Shown here one piece after another: positions 47,944 to 57,419 of a DNA stretch of 64,000 nucleotides. Within the stretch, counting starts at the first letter, position 1. Every line of letters starts with the position of its first letter. Both the position numbers and the translations under genes were made by a program. The stretch spans positions 776,516 through 840,515 of the forward strand of contig NZ_KB912877.1 of assembly GCF_000383855.1 (NCBI RefSeq), given 5' to 3'. The DNA is from Methylobacter marinus A45 (lineage in GTDB: Bacteria; Pseudomonadota; Gammaproteobacteria; Methylococcales; Methylomonadaceae). Under the pieces are notes generated by a model. It saw nothing but the letters and a program-made list of their open reading frames with translations, was not told the DNA's origin and made no database searches.

Positions 47944-50900
47944 TCACTTAATCCAATTTATTCGGCCGTCTGGAATCCAAGTTGGATCATTTCTATCACT
48001 GACCTGTACGACTTCTCCAGTACGGTCATTGACAACAACATATCCATCCTTTGTCCCATAAACTGTAGCCGTATCATTTCTACCTTGACCGTCAGGAGTC
48101 TTTTTTGGGCTACGCTTATCTGCCGATGTCCCCGCCGCCTCATCATTTACTAAATCTTTAACGTCCTGTTCAGTCCATCCCCTCTCACCTAGTTGATCCT
48201 TAATTTTATCATCAAAGATTGGTTCCTTATCTGTATCATCACTTGCTTCATTGAACATACGATCAATACAACCCTGAATAGCTTTCTTACATAGCTCAGG
48301 ATTAATTGCGCAAAGAACCGCACCTGCTGCTGCACCAGCAGCCGCGCAACTAACCGGCCCTATTCCCGGTATAAAACAAACGGCAGCAGCGGCAGCCTCG
48401 CCTTTAGGATCAATCCAATTTAGCGGATCATTTCCGACATAGGTATAAGCATTCAACCCGCCCTTAAGCCCAATCGGATCGGAGGTAATATACCGGCCGG
48501 TCTTGGGATCATAATAGCGCTGCCAGTTGTAGTGCAGGCCCGTCTCCCGGTCGAAGTACTGCCCCGGAAAGCGCAGGTTGACCTGGATAGATTTATTGCC
48601 TTTGCGGTGTTTATGATGTTCTTCGTCCTCATCATGGTCTTCGTGATCGTCATGATCCTCGTCGTCATCCACGTGCTGGCTGTCATGTTCCTCATCCTCA
48701 TGCGCGTCCTGAGCCACTAGCGTGCCGCCCAGATCATTGCCGAAAGCGTCGCTGTCCCAGCGCCAGACGATATCCCCCTTGTTGTCGGTGCCGAGCCTCG
48801 GGGTGTCGAGGTGGTCCGTATGCAGATAGACGAGCTTAGCGTTGTTGCCATGGCCATGACCGCCCAGTTGCGCCAGCGGACGGTTGTCCAGCCAGACGTA
48901 GGCTTTGAGTGCCCTGCCTTTGCCGGTGGTTTCGGCCAACAGTTGGCCGTTCAAATCGTAATGGTAAACGATGACCTGTGGCTTTTGGCCCGGCAGTTCC
49001 TTGCGCGTGCGCTGGCCCTGGGCGTTGTAGCGGTAGACGGCCATGAGGCGCTCGCCCTGGTAGACCTTGGCCAGCCGGCCCTGGGCGTTGTACTCGAAGC
49101 GCCGGCCCTGAGCATCGCTGAGGGTGTTTCCGGCGGCATCGAGGCTGAAGGCTTGGGCGTCGATGCCGATCAGGCGGTTGCTGCCGCTTTCATAGCTATA
49201 GCCCTGGCTGAATGATGTGCCGGTTTGGCTCAGGCGGTTGCCGTTGCCGTCATAGCCGTAGTCCTGGCTGTCGTTGGCACGGGCTTCCTGCGCCAGGCGG
49301 TCCAGGGGGTCGTAGCCGTAGTCGGTGCTGGCGGCGGCCTCGTTGCGGTTGATGAGGTTGCCGTTACCGTCGTACTGGTAGCACCGGGGCGGCAGATCGC
49401 CCAACTGCTGGCAGGTCAGGCGGCCGTTGGCGTCGTAGTCGCGGGTCTCCTGCAGGCCGTTGCCGAAGGTCATGGTGGTGAGCCGGTGGTCGGCGCGGTA
49501 GCCGATCCGGTCGGCCAGGATCAACGGCTTGTTCGGCTTGCCGGTGGCGACTTGGCTGATGCGGCCGATGGTATCGCGCTGGTAGCGGACCTCGCGGCCA
49601 TCGGGGTAGCGGAGGCCGGTCAGGCGGTTGCCATTATCGTAGCGGTAGCCGGTGATGTAGGTCTGACCCAACTCCATTCTACGCTGTTCGATCACATTGC
49701 CGTGGCTGTCGTAGCGGTAGGCGGTCACGCCGCTTTCGTCTTCGATGCGGCACAGACGGCCGATACCGTTCTCGCACTGGTCGTAGGTGTAGGCGACGTC
49801 GTCGGCTTCGCCGTCGTGGTCGATGCTGAGCAGACGGTTCAGGGCGTCGTAGCGGTAGCGAGCGGTGATGCCGCGGGCATCGGTACGGCTCAATGGGTTA
49901 CCGGCCGGGTCATGGGTATAGGCCAGACTGCCGCGATCCGGGCTGTCTTCGTTGAGCAGGTGGCCGAGGCCGTCTCGCTGGTAGTCGGTCCGGTGGTTTT
50001 CGGGATCGGTGACGCCGAGCAGGCGGTCGGCGCCGTCGTAGTCGTAGCGCGTGAGGCCGGCCAGGGCGTTTTGCTGTTTGATCAGCCGGTTCAGGCCGTC
50101 GTAGCGGTACTGGCTGGGGTTGCCGTTCGGGTCGGTGGCGCCGGTGCGGTTGCCGTTGGCGTCATACTGGTAGCTGGCGGCGTTGCCGTAAGGGTCCAGT
50201 ATCCGGCTCAGCCGGCCGAAGCCGTCGAAGCCGGCTTTCTGCAGGCGCGCGAGCTGGCCGTCCGGGTCTTTGATCTGTTGTTCGAGGCGGTTGCCCAGCG
50301 CGTCCAGGCTGTAGTCCTGGCGGTTGCCCAGGTTGTCGGCGACGGCGATCAGCCGGTGCGCGGCATCGTACGTGTAATAAAGCTGCTCGCCGCCGGGCAG
50401 TTGAATATGGACGGGCTGGCCGGCGTCGTCATAGTCGATGCTCGTGGTCTGATCGCCGTCGGTGCGCGACAGCAACCAGCCGCGCGCATGGTAAGCCAGT
50501 TCCGTGACCTGACCGTTGGGATCGATGATTTTCAGCGGATGACCGTGCCGATCGTAAGCAGTGAGGCGAGTCGTGTGGCCCAGGGCGTCGGTGACGGTGG
50601 CCAGGTTGCCTTCCTCGTCGTAGCTGTAGCGAGTGCTGTCATCGACATCGGTGCGCGGACCATCGGCCAGGGTGATCTGGCCGTGGGCGTTGTAGGCGAA
50701 GGTAGTCACACGGCCCGGCTCGGTGAGCTTAACCGGCAGCCGGAAGTCAGGGTGCCAGTCGGTGGTAATGGTGCGCGCCTCGGGTTTGCCGGCGGCTTCG
50801 GTGCGGCGGGTTTCGAGATTACGCGCCAGATCGTACTGGTAGGTTGTTTTGTTACCGTTGAAGTCGGTGCTGCTGATCAGGTTGCCTTCATTATCGTAGT

Positions 50901-52038
50901 TCATGGCGCGCGTAGCGCTGACGCAGTCAGGGCAGCTTTGCTTTTCGAAGGCGGTGTGTGCGACACCGAGGTAGGTGCGGTACGAGTAGAGTCGCTTAGC
51001 GCCCAAGGCGTCCATGACGGTAGTCTGGAGGTTAGCCCGGTCGTAGGTCAGGCTGACTTTTTCGACGCCGCCGGCGTGTTCGGAACTGATGGCCCAGCCG
51101 TTGCTATCATAGGTCCAGCTGGCGAAGCGTACGCCGTTTTCGTCGATGAGGCCGGTCAGCGCGAGTGGCCAGCCGGGATTTTCGTACCGGTATTGGCGGC
51201 GGTTGCCGTCCGGATAGATGACAGCGCTCAGGTTGTTGGCGCTGTCATAGTCGTAGCGGTAGCGATTGCCGGCCGGGTCGGTGATGGTGCTGATGCGGTT
51301 CTGGCTGTCGTAGGCCAGTTGCAGCGTGCGCCCGAACGGATCGGTGACGGTGCTGAGCCGGCCGGTGCCGTCATAGGCCAGGGTTTGCGCCAGGCCGGCG
51401 CGATTGACGATCGTGCGCAGCCGGCCGTCGGCGCCATAGGTTTCCATACCGTCCTGGCCGTTGGTGTAGTGCCAGCCGCCGTCGGGCAGGGCTTCCAGCT
51501 TGCTGTGCACGTCGGCGTCGGGACGCCAGGCGCCGCCGACCAGTTTGAAGGTAAAGGTTTTCTCATCGGCGCGGATCACCTTGACCAAGGTGGCGGAAAC
51601 CGGTTCGATGCGACCGCCGTAACTGAAGCTCCAGTGGGCGCCGAAGGAACCGTTGGTGATGCCGGATTGGCTGTTGTAAGCGCGCACGAGTTGCAGCGGG
51701 AACGGGCCGGCGCCGCTATAATCAGTCTCATGCTGGAATTTGTTGCCAGTGCTGTTCTGGATCGGGTTACCGGAAGTTTTCCCGACCGTGCATTGCTGGG
51801 CATTGCTGTCGACGCTGCAGCCGCGCTCTTTGGCCGGGTCAGGCGCCTGGCAGCGCGGGTCGAACTGGTCATCCCAGTCCGGCGGGTCGTTGTCGCCGTC
51901 GCAGGTGCCGGCCAGCGCCGGAATCGGCAACAAGGCGAGGGACAGGGGCAAGCCCCAAGTAACGGTTAGGGAACAAAACAGGCCCAGCAGCAGCCAGCAG
52001 GCGCGCCAAGTCGGGAGAAGACGGGGTAAGGTATCCAT
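47944..52038 (-). CDS. Secreted Rhs polymorphic toxin with colicin E5-type tRNase domain
   Basis: A 1364-residue Rhs protein. A Sec signal (about 1-44, ending LLPIPALAG) is followed by GTCDGDNDPPDWDD and dozens of YDxxG Rhs/YD repeats forming the cage. The conserved core end is YFDRETGLHYNWQRYYDPKT and SDPIGLKGGLNAYTYVGNDP. An unusual Asp/Glu/His-rich insertion lies at about 1107-1146. After a short hydrophobic Ala-rich stretch, the last ~88 residues (RGWTEQDVKDLV, DGYVVVNDRTGEVVQVSDRN) match colicin E5. That RNase cuts the anticodons of tRNAs for Tyr, His, Asn and Asp. ATG 52038 gives the signal peptide; the frame runs to 52158. Confidence 0.9.
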   Translation of the reverse strand: MDTLPRLLPTWRACWLLLGLFCSLTVTWGLPLSLALLPIPALAGTCDGDNDPPDWDDQFDPRCQAPDPAKERGCSVDSNAQQCTVGKTSGNPIQNSTGNKFQHETDYSGAGPFPLQLVRAYNSQSGITNGSFGAHWSFSYGGRIEPVSATLVKVIRADEKTFTFKLVGGAWRPDADVHSKLEALPDGGWHYTNGQDGMETYGADGRLRTIVNRAGLAQTLAYDGTGRLSTVTDPFGRTLQLAYDSQNRISTITDPAGNRYRYDYDSANNLSAVIYPDGNRRQYRYENPGWPLALTGLIDENGVRFASWTYDSNGWAISSEHAGGVEKVSLTYDRANLQTTVMDALGAKRLYSYRTYLGVAHTAFEKQSCPDCVSATRAMNYDNEGNLISSTDFNGNKTTYQYDLARNLETRRTEAAGKPEARTITTDWHPDFRLPVKLTEPGRVTTFAYNAHGQITLADGPRTDVDDSTRYSYDEEGNLATVTDALGHTTRLTAYDRHGHPLKIIDPNGQVTELAYHARGWLLSRTDGDQTTSIDYDDAGQPVHIQLPGGEQLYYTYDAAHRLIAVADNLGNRQDYSLDALGNRLEQQIKDPDGQLARLQKAGFDGFGRLSRILDPYGNAASYQYDANGNRTGATDPNGNPSQYRYDGLNRLIKQQNALAGLTRYDYDGADRLLGVTDPENHRTDYQRDGLGHLLNEDSPDRGSLAYTHDPAGNPLSRTDARGITARYRYDALNRLLSIDHDGEADDVAYTYDQCENGIGRLCRIEDESGVTAYRYDSHGNVIEQRRMELGQTYITGYRYDNGNRLTGLRYPDGREVRYQRDTIGRISQVATGKPNKPLILADRIGYRADHRLTTMTFGNGLQETRDYDANGRLTCQQLGDLPPRCYQYDGNGNLINRNEAAASTDYGYDPLDRLAQEARANDSQDYGYDGNGNRLSQTGTSFSQGYSYESGSNRLIGIDAQAFSLDAAGNTLSDAQGRRFEYNAQGRLAKVYQGERLMAVYRYNAQGQRTRKELPGQKPQVIVYHYDLNGQLLAETTGKGRALKAYVWLDNRPLAQLGGHGHGNNAKLVYLHTDHLDTPRLGTDNKGDIVWRWDSDAFGNDLGGTLVAQDAHEDEEHDSQHVDDDEDHDDHEDHDEDEEHHKHRKGNKSIQVNLRFPGQYFDRETGLHYNWQRYYDPKTGRYITSDPIGLKGGLNAYTYVGNDPLNWIDPKGEAAAAAVCFIPGIGPVSCAAAGAAAGAVLCAINPELCKKAIQGCIDRMFNEASDDTDKEPIFDDKIKDQLGERGWTEQDVKDLVNDEAAGTSADKRSPKKTPDGQGRNDTATVYGTKDGYVVVNDRTGEVVQVSDRNDPTWIPDGRINWIK

Positions 52039-52372
52039 GTGACAGGCTTTCACGATAATAAGGTGGTAATCCTGGGGAATCCGCGTCTGTCCACCTTGCC
52101 CATGATGCGTCCCTGTGTTCGGGCGCCCCTGCCCGCTGCCGCCGACCTTTAGAGCCAACTAAAATTCCACACTATCCCTGTTTTTTTAGCATAAGCGAAT
52201 TCAACCAGCCACTCAACATGGAAGCAGGAGGCAATTGACAGATTTGTGAGAATGTCACGGTTTATGACAAAAAATGCCGCTTATCGCTAATATCAATTGA
52301 TTGCACATCAGGCATTTGAGGCGCTTTGCGCGTAATAAGCCAAAGCAGAAAAAAGCAGCAGATTTTTCATCA

Positions 52373-53725
52373 CTATAAAAGCACGAGTGAATAAATAAGC
52401 CCTACGCCAGCACAGGCGGCAATAACCGGAACAATACCGACGTTAAACCGGAACAAGGCGATGAACGCGCTGACCCCGATCAGGCCTGACAGCCAGTCAA
52501 ACGCCCCATCCAAGCCCTGCGGCCACAGCACATGATAGGCGAAAAAACAGGCCAGATTGACGATCACGCCGACCACAGCCGCGGTGATGCCCATTAACGG
52601 CGCCGTAAACTTCACATCATGGCGCGTCGCTTCTACGGAAGGGCCGCCCAGGAAGATAAACAGAAAAGACGGCAAAAAAGTGAATAATGTGGCTACTGCC
52701 GCCCCGGCCATGCCCGCCAGGGGCTGCAACTCCGGACCGAAAATCTCCTTGCTCCAGCCGCCGACAAAACCGACGAACGCAACGATCATGATCAAGGGCC
52801 CCGGCGTGGTCTCGCCCAGAGCCAGCCCGTCTATCATCTGCGTGCCGGTCAGCCACGCATGCTGCTCGACTCCGCCCTGGTAGACATAGGGCAACACCGC
52901 ATAAGCGCCGCCGAAGGTCAGCAAGGCCGCCTTGGTGAAAAAACAGCCCATTTGCGTCAATGTGCCGCTCCAGCCATAGCTTGCAGCCAGCGCCGCGATC
53001 ACAATTCCCCACACCAACAGCCCCATGCAGGCAAACAGCAGCAGCCGGGACCATTTAAAGCGCGCATGATCCGGAATGGGTGTATCGTCATCGATCAGGG
53101 CGGGGCCATAGGATTTATAGGTAGAGGCATGATCGCCGCCTGCCTTGAAAGCATCGGGCGTGATGCGTGAACCCAGATAGCCGATCAGCCCGGCCGCGAC
53201 GACGATCAAGGGAAAAGGCACATCGACGGCAAAAATCGCGATAAACGCCAGCAAGGCGATAGCGCGCAGGACATTGTTTCTGAGCGCCCGACTGCCGATC
53301 CGGTGCGCGGCAACGGCAACGATGGCCGTCACGGCCGGCTTGATGCCATACAGAATGCCCGCCACCGCCGGTACATCGCCGAATGCCAGGTAGATCCAGG
53401 TCAGCGCGCATAAAATGAACAGCGACGGCAGGACAAACAGCACGCCGGCCGCGACGCCTCCCCAGACGCCGTGCATCAACCAGCCGATATAAGTCGCCAG
53501 CTGCTGCGCTTCAGGACCCGGCAGCACCATCGTGTAATTCAAGGCATGCAAAAAACGCTGCTCCGACATCCAGCGGCGCTTTTCGACCAGTTCCTGATGC
53601 ATCATGCTGATTTGCCCGGCCGGGCCGCCGAAGCTGATAAAACCCAGTTTAAGCCAGTAAAAAAAGGCTTCCCGAAAGGCGACCGGCAACGGTCGTTCGC
53701 TGACTGTTTCTGAAGTAATGGACAT
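52373..53725 (-). CDS. chrA: Chromate transporter ChrA
   Basis: A 450-residue ChrA of the two-domain CHR type, an inner-membrane chromate efflux protein. Domain 1 carries FWLKLGFISFGGPAGQISMM and LNYTMVLPGPEAQQLATYIG. Domain 2 repeats it: FFTKAALLTFGGAYAVLPYV and LGETTPGPLIMIVAFVGFVG. A linker of about 40 hydrophilic residues joins them. About ten hydrophobic segments. Single gene; a sulfate or chromate-sensing regulator is not adjacent. Confidence 0.93.
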   Translation of the reverse strand: MSITSETVSERPLPVAFREAFFYWLKLGFISFGGPAGQISMMHQELVEKRRWMSEQRFLHALNYTMVLPGPEAQQLATYIGWLMHGVWGGVAAGVLFVLPSLFILCALTWIYLAFGDVPAVAGILYGIKPAVTAIVAVAAHRIGSRALRNNVLRAIALLAFIAIFAVDVPFPLIVVAAGLIGYLGSRITPDAFKAGGDHASTYKSYGPALIDDDTPIPDHARFKWSRLLLFACMGLLVWGIVIAALAASYGWSGTLTQMGCFFTKAALLTFGGAYAVLPYVYQGGVEQHAWLTGTQMIDGLALGETTPGPLIMIVAFVGFVGGWSKEIFGPELQPLAGMAGAAVATLFTFLPSFLFIFLGGPSVEATRHDVKFTAPLMGITAAVVGVIVNLACFFAYHVLWPQGLDGAFDWLSGLIGVSAFIALFRFNVGIVPVIAACAGVGLIYSLVLL

Positions 53726-53799
53726 ATAAGGATTTGATCGCCGTGGCCTGAATTTCGGCCACGGGCCGCAGGATTAGCCTTTACAAGGGAATTGCGCGG

Positions 53800-54240
53800 T
53801 TACCAACTGCCGGTATTCTGCATGGAAAACCAGGGCTCTTCAGGTGCCAGCGCATGGCCTTTCTGCAGCAGTTCGATGGAGATATTGTCGGGCGAGCGCA
53901 CGAATGCCATGTGCCCGTCGCGCGGTGGGCGGTTAATCAGCACGCCGGCCTCCATCAGCTTCCGGCAGGTTTCATAGATATTGTCGACTTCAAACGCCAG
54001 ATGGCCGAAATTGCGGCCGCCGGTATAGTCCTCGGTGTCCCAGTTATAGGTCAGCTCGATTAATGGCGCATGCGTTTTAGCGGCCAGTTCGGCATCGAGC
54101 GGCGCGTGCAGATAAACCAGCGTGTAACGGCCGCCGTCATCGTCTATGCGGTGGGATTCGACCAGCCCCAGTTTGTTGCAATAAAAATCGAGTGATTCGT
54201 CCAGGTCGTGAACCCGAACCATGGTATGCAGATAGCGCAT
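53800..54240 (-). CDS. gloA: Lactoylglutathione lyase (glyoxalase I)
   Basis: A 146-residue GloA, converting the methylglyoxal-glutathione adduct to S-lactoylglutathione. The four metal ligands fall at the expected places: His5 ([10 protein letters not shown]), Glu62 (LIELTYNW), His80 (NFGHLAFEV) and Glu123 ([10 protein letters not shown]). ATG 54240 has GGAGGT 7 bases upstream; the frame's earlier ATG at 54258 lies before that site. Small insert-free form, so probably Ni2+-dependent as in proteobacteria. Confidence 0.95.
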   Translation of the reverse strand: MRYLHTMVRVHDLDESLDFYCNKLGLVESHRIDDDGGRYTLVYLHAPLDAELAAKTHAPLIELTYNWDTEDYTGGRNFGHLAFEVDNIYETCRKLMEAGVLINRPPRDGHMAFVRSPDNISIELLQKGHALAPEEPWFSMQNTGSW

Positions 54241-54288
54241 AACAAGGACCTCCTTCAAGATAAAATTAAACAGCTCTGGCCATGCGGG

Positions 54289-55158
54289 TCAATCTTCCAG
54301 GGCATGGCCGCAGTATTTGCAAAAATCGGCATCGAAATCATGCCCGGTTTCACCGCAATCAGGACAGGCGTCGTTCCTGACTTTTTCCGCCGTATACGTC
54401 CTGATCAATTCGGCGCTATAGATGCCGGTAGGCACCGCGATAATGCCATAGCCCATGATCATGATCGTCGAGGCGAGCACTTGGCCCAGCGGCGTTTGCG
54501 GCGAAATATCACCATAGCCGACTGTCGTCAGCGTCACGATAGCCCAATAAACCGATATTGGAATACTGGTAAAACCGGCTTCCTTGCTTTCCACGACATA
54601 CACCAGCGAGCCGAACACGATAACGAGCATAATCACGGAATAGAGAAATACCATGATTTTACGCAAGCTTTTACTCAATGCCGTCATCATGATCTGCGCT
54701 TCGTTCATATAAGCCGACAATTTAAGAATACGAAAAACCCGCAGCAACCGTAGAATGCGTATCGCGAGCATGGGCTGCGCGCCCGGAAACAGCAGAATCA
54801 GGTAACTGGGCAGTATCGACACCAGATCGACCAGGCCAAAGAAACTCGTGAAATACAGCCAGGGCCGCCTGACGCTGATCAGGCGCAACCCGTATTCCAG
54901 CGTAAACAGCAGGGTAAACCCCCATTCAAGGATATATAAGGTTTGCGCGTACCGGTTTTGAACTGCTTCGACGCTGTCGAGCATGATCACAATCACGCTG
55001 CACATGATGCTGATGCTCAACAGGACATCAAACCCTCTGCCCATAGGCGTTTCGGCGCCGAAAATAATCGTATTCAGCCGTTCCCGCCACGGCGAGAGCG
55101 TATCGCCCTCGTTATAATGATGGCGATAAGTGGTTTTTGATGTTTTTATTGCCCGCAT
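54289..55158 (-). CDS. Voltage-gated-like potassium channel with C-terminal zinc ribbon
   Basis: A 289-residue six-helix ion channel. An S4-like segment RILRLLRVFRILKLSAY has regularly spaced arginines. The pore and selectivity filter TLTTVGYGDISPQTPLGQVL predict K+ selectivity. The C-terminus ends with CPDCGETGHDFDADFCKYCG, a zinc-ribbon. The zinc ribbon is a feature of a group of bacterial Kv-like channels and may sense redox or metal. ATG 55158 was chosen; it starts 7 bases after the tag stop, so both are cotranscribed. Confidence 0.9.
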   Translation of the reverse strand: MRAIKTSKTTYRHHYNEGDTLSPWRERLNTIIFGAETPMGRGFDVLLSISIMCSVIVIMLDSVEAVQNRYAQTLYILEWGFTLLFTLEYGLRLISVRRPWLYFTSFFGLVDLVSILPSYLILLFPGAQPMLAIRILRLLRVFRILKLSAYMNEAQIMMTALSKSLRKIMVFLYSVIMLVIVFGSLVYVVESKEAGFTSIPISVYWAIVTLTTVGYGDISPQTPLGQVLASTIMIMGYGIIAVPTGIYSAELIRTYTAEKVRNDACPDCGETGHDFDADFCKYCGHALED

Positions 55159-55165
55159 GATTTTT

Positions 55166-55723
55166 TTACAGTTGCCCGTACCTGAAACAATCGACCGTAT
55201 GATCATTGACCATGCCGACCGCCTGCATATAAGCATAGCAAATCGTGCTGCCCACGAATTTAAAGCCGCGCCGTTTCAGATCCTTGCTCATTAAATCGGA
55301 GGCCGGCGTCGTCATGGGGATTTCGACCGCGCTTTTCCAGGCATTGCGCACGGGACGGCCATCGACAAACTGCCAGATATAGTCATCGAATGTGCCGAAT
55401 TCCTGCCGGACCTTCAAAAAGGCCTGGGCATTGCCGACCGCGGCCTGCACCTTCAGCCGGTTCCTGACAATGTCCGGGTTGGCGAGCAACTCGTCGATTT
55501 TTATGGCGTCATAGCCGGCCATGATTTCGGCGTCAAAATCATCGAAAGCCTTTTTATAGCCGGCGCGTTTCTTCAGGATCGTGGACCAGCTCAAGCCCGC
55601 CTGCGCGCCTTCCAGTACCAAAAACTCAAACAGCAGCCGGTCATCATGCACGGCAACGCCCCACTCAAAATCATGGTATTGTTCTTCCAGCGGGCTAGCC
55701 AATGCCCATGCACATTTTTCCAT
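55166..55723 (-). CDS. tag: DNA-3-methyladenine glycosylase I
   Basis: A 185-residue Tag that removes 3-methyladenine. The signatures are MEKCAWALASPLEEQYHDFE, LLFEFLVLEGAQAGLSWSTI and the zinc-binding residues (Cys4, His18, and the late C..Y.QAVGMVNDH). Starts at 55723; an in-frame ATG at 55786 lies in a longer open frame without a ribosome binding site. It is divergent from the phosphorylase gene, with a 146-base gap. Confidence 0.93.
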   Translation of the reverse strand: MEKCAWALASPLEEQYHDFEWGVAVHDDRLLFEFLVLEGAQAGLSWSTILKKRAGYKKAFDDFDAEIMAGYDAIKIDELLANPDIVRNRLKVQAAVGNAQAFLKVRQEFGTFDDYIWQFVDGRPVRNAWKSAVEIPMTTPASDLMSKDLKRRGFKFVGSTICYAYMQAVGMVNDHTVDCFRYGQL

Positions 55724-55869
55724 GGTGTTCTGACAATTTAAATACAAAGTAAGGCGCATGATAGGCCTTGACCGAGGCCTGTGCAAATTCCAGATCCGTG
55801 GATTCGTTTGTTGACAACCGCCGCCTCAGATCGCATCATCGACCCCATTATCAGACTGAACCATTGACC

Positions 55870-57405
55870 ATGAGTACCGACACCCTGCAAATACGCCGTA
55901 TCGCCATCGATACCTATCATGAAAACGTCGCTTATATGCACCGAGAATGCGGCATTTATCGTGCGGAGGGTTTCCAGGCGCTTTCCAAAATACTGATCAG
56001 CACCAATGGCGCCAAGGTGGTTGCCGTGCTCAATGTCGTCGATGATTCGTCGATCGTGCTGCCGGACCAGTTGGGCTTGTCCGAACAGGCCTTCGCGCAG
56101 CTCAATGTCGAAGAAGGCAGTCTTGTAACGATCAATCATGCCGAGCAGCCCAAGTCCATGGATGCGGTGCGCCGCAAAATCGAAGGCGAGCGGCTCGATC
56201 AGGATGACTTCATCGGCATTACTACCGATATCGCCGAAGCCCGTTATTCGAAAATGGAAATGGCCGCCTTTCTGGTAGCCACGGGGCAAAACAATCTGGA
56301 CCGCGACGAGCTGTTCTTCCTGACCCGCGCCATGCTGCAATCGGGCGACAGCATCAACTGGCAGGAACCGCTGGTCGCCGACAAGCATTGCATCGGCGGC
56401 ATTCCCGGCAACCGCACCTCGATGCTGGTCGTGCCGATCGTCGCCGCGCACGGCATGTTGATCCCGAAGACATCAAGCCGCGCCATCACCTCGCCGGCCG
56501 GTACGGCCGACACCATGGAGATGCTGGCCGAAGTCAACCTGTCGCCCGATCAATTGCATGAAATCGTGCGCAAGGAACGCGGTTGCCTGGCCTGGGGCGG
56601 CACGGCCAGACTGGCGCCCGTGGACGACATGCTGATTTCCGTCGAACGCCCGCTGGGCATCGATTCGCAAGGGCAAATGGTGGCGTCCATCCTATCCAAG
56701 AAACTCGCCGCCGGCTCCACCCATCTGCTGATCGATATCCCTGTCGGCCCCACGGCCAAGGTCCGGCACATGCGTCAGGCCCTGGCCCTGCGCAAACTGT
56801 TCGAATTCGTCGGCGACCGCCTCGATATCCACCTGGAAGTCATGATCACCGATGGCCGCCAGCCGGTCGGCCTCGGCATTGGCCCGGTACTGGAAGCCCG
56901 GGATGTCATGCAGGTCCTGCAAAATGATCCTGACGCGCCCACCGATTTGCGCCAGAAGTCCCTGCAACTGGCCGGCCGGATTATTGAATTCGACCCCGAC
57001 GTGCGCGGCGGCCAGGGCTACGCCATCGCCCGCGACATCCTGGAATCCGGCCGGGCCTGGGCCAAGATGGATTCTCTGATTCAGGCGCAGGGCCCCAAAC
57101 AGATCGACCTGCATCCCGGCAAGCTGTGTCATGAAGTCCATGCCGACCGCGACGGTTTCGTCACCAATATCGACAACTTCCAGATGGCCAAGATCGCCCG
57201 CCTTGCCGGCGCGCCCTTATTCAAAAGAGCCGGCGTCGACTTGTTTAAAAAGCTGGGCAGTCCGGTAAAAAAAGGCGAGGTTTTATACCGCGTTCATGCC
57301 GAATTCCCTGCCAATTTCTCGTTCGCCAAGAATCTGTCCACGCAGAATAACGGCTATACCATCGGCGATGACGAGCTGGCCCTTACCTCGCTGATCGCCT
57401 TCTAA
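55870..57405 (+). CDS. AMP/thymidine phosphorylase family enzyme
   Basis: A 511-residue member of the thymidine phosphorylase-like (AMP phosphorylase) group. An extra N-terminal domain of about 85 residues ([20 protein letters not shown]) is typical of AMP phosphorylases. The core has [24 protein letters not shown] phosphate-site features, [20 protein letters not shown] and [13 protein letters not shown]. It cleaves a nucleotide or nucleoside with phosphate, probably AMP to adenine and ribose 1,5-bisphosphate. A PRPP synthetase is the next gene, 14 bases on. ATG 55870 was chosen; the frame runs back to 55768. Confidence 0.85.
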   Translation: MSTDTLQIRRIAIDTYHENVAYMHRECGIYRAEGFQALSKILISTNGAKVVAVLNVVDDSSIVLPDQLGLSEQAFAQLNVEEGSLVTINHAEQPKSMDAVRRKIEGERLDQDDFIGITTDIAEARYSKMEMAAFLVATGQNNLDRDELFFLTRAMLQSGDSINWQEPLVADKHCIGGIPGNRTSMLVVPIVAAHGMLIPKTSSRAITSPAGTADTMEMLAEVNLSPDQLHEIVRKERGCLAWGGTARLAPVDDMLISVERPLGIDSQGQMVASILSKKLAAGSTHLLIDIPVGPTAKVRHMRQALALRKLFEFVGDRLDIHLEVMITDGRQPVGLGIGPVLEARDVMQVLQNDPDAPTDLRQKSLQLAGRIIEFDPDVRGGQGYAIARDILESGRAWAKMDSLIQAQGPKQIDLHPGKLCHEVHADRDGFVTNIDNFQMAKIARLAGAPLFKRAGVDLFKKLGSPVKKGEVLYRVHAEFPANFSFAKNLSTQNNGYTIGDDELALTSLIAF

Positions 57406-57419
57406 TCCGGAAACCAACC

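Noticed and set aside
49225..51969. A 914-codon open frame on the plus strand, antisense to the Rhs gene
   Set aside because: Its translation is a monotonous V/A/G-rich sequence produced by the repeated YD codons of the Rhs gene read backwards. No domain and no start signal were seen.
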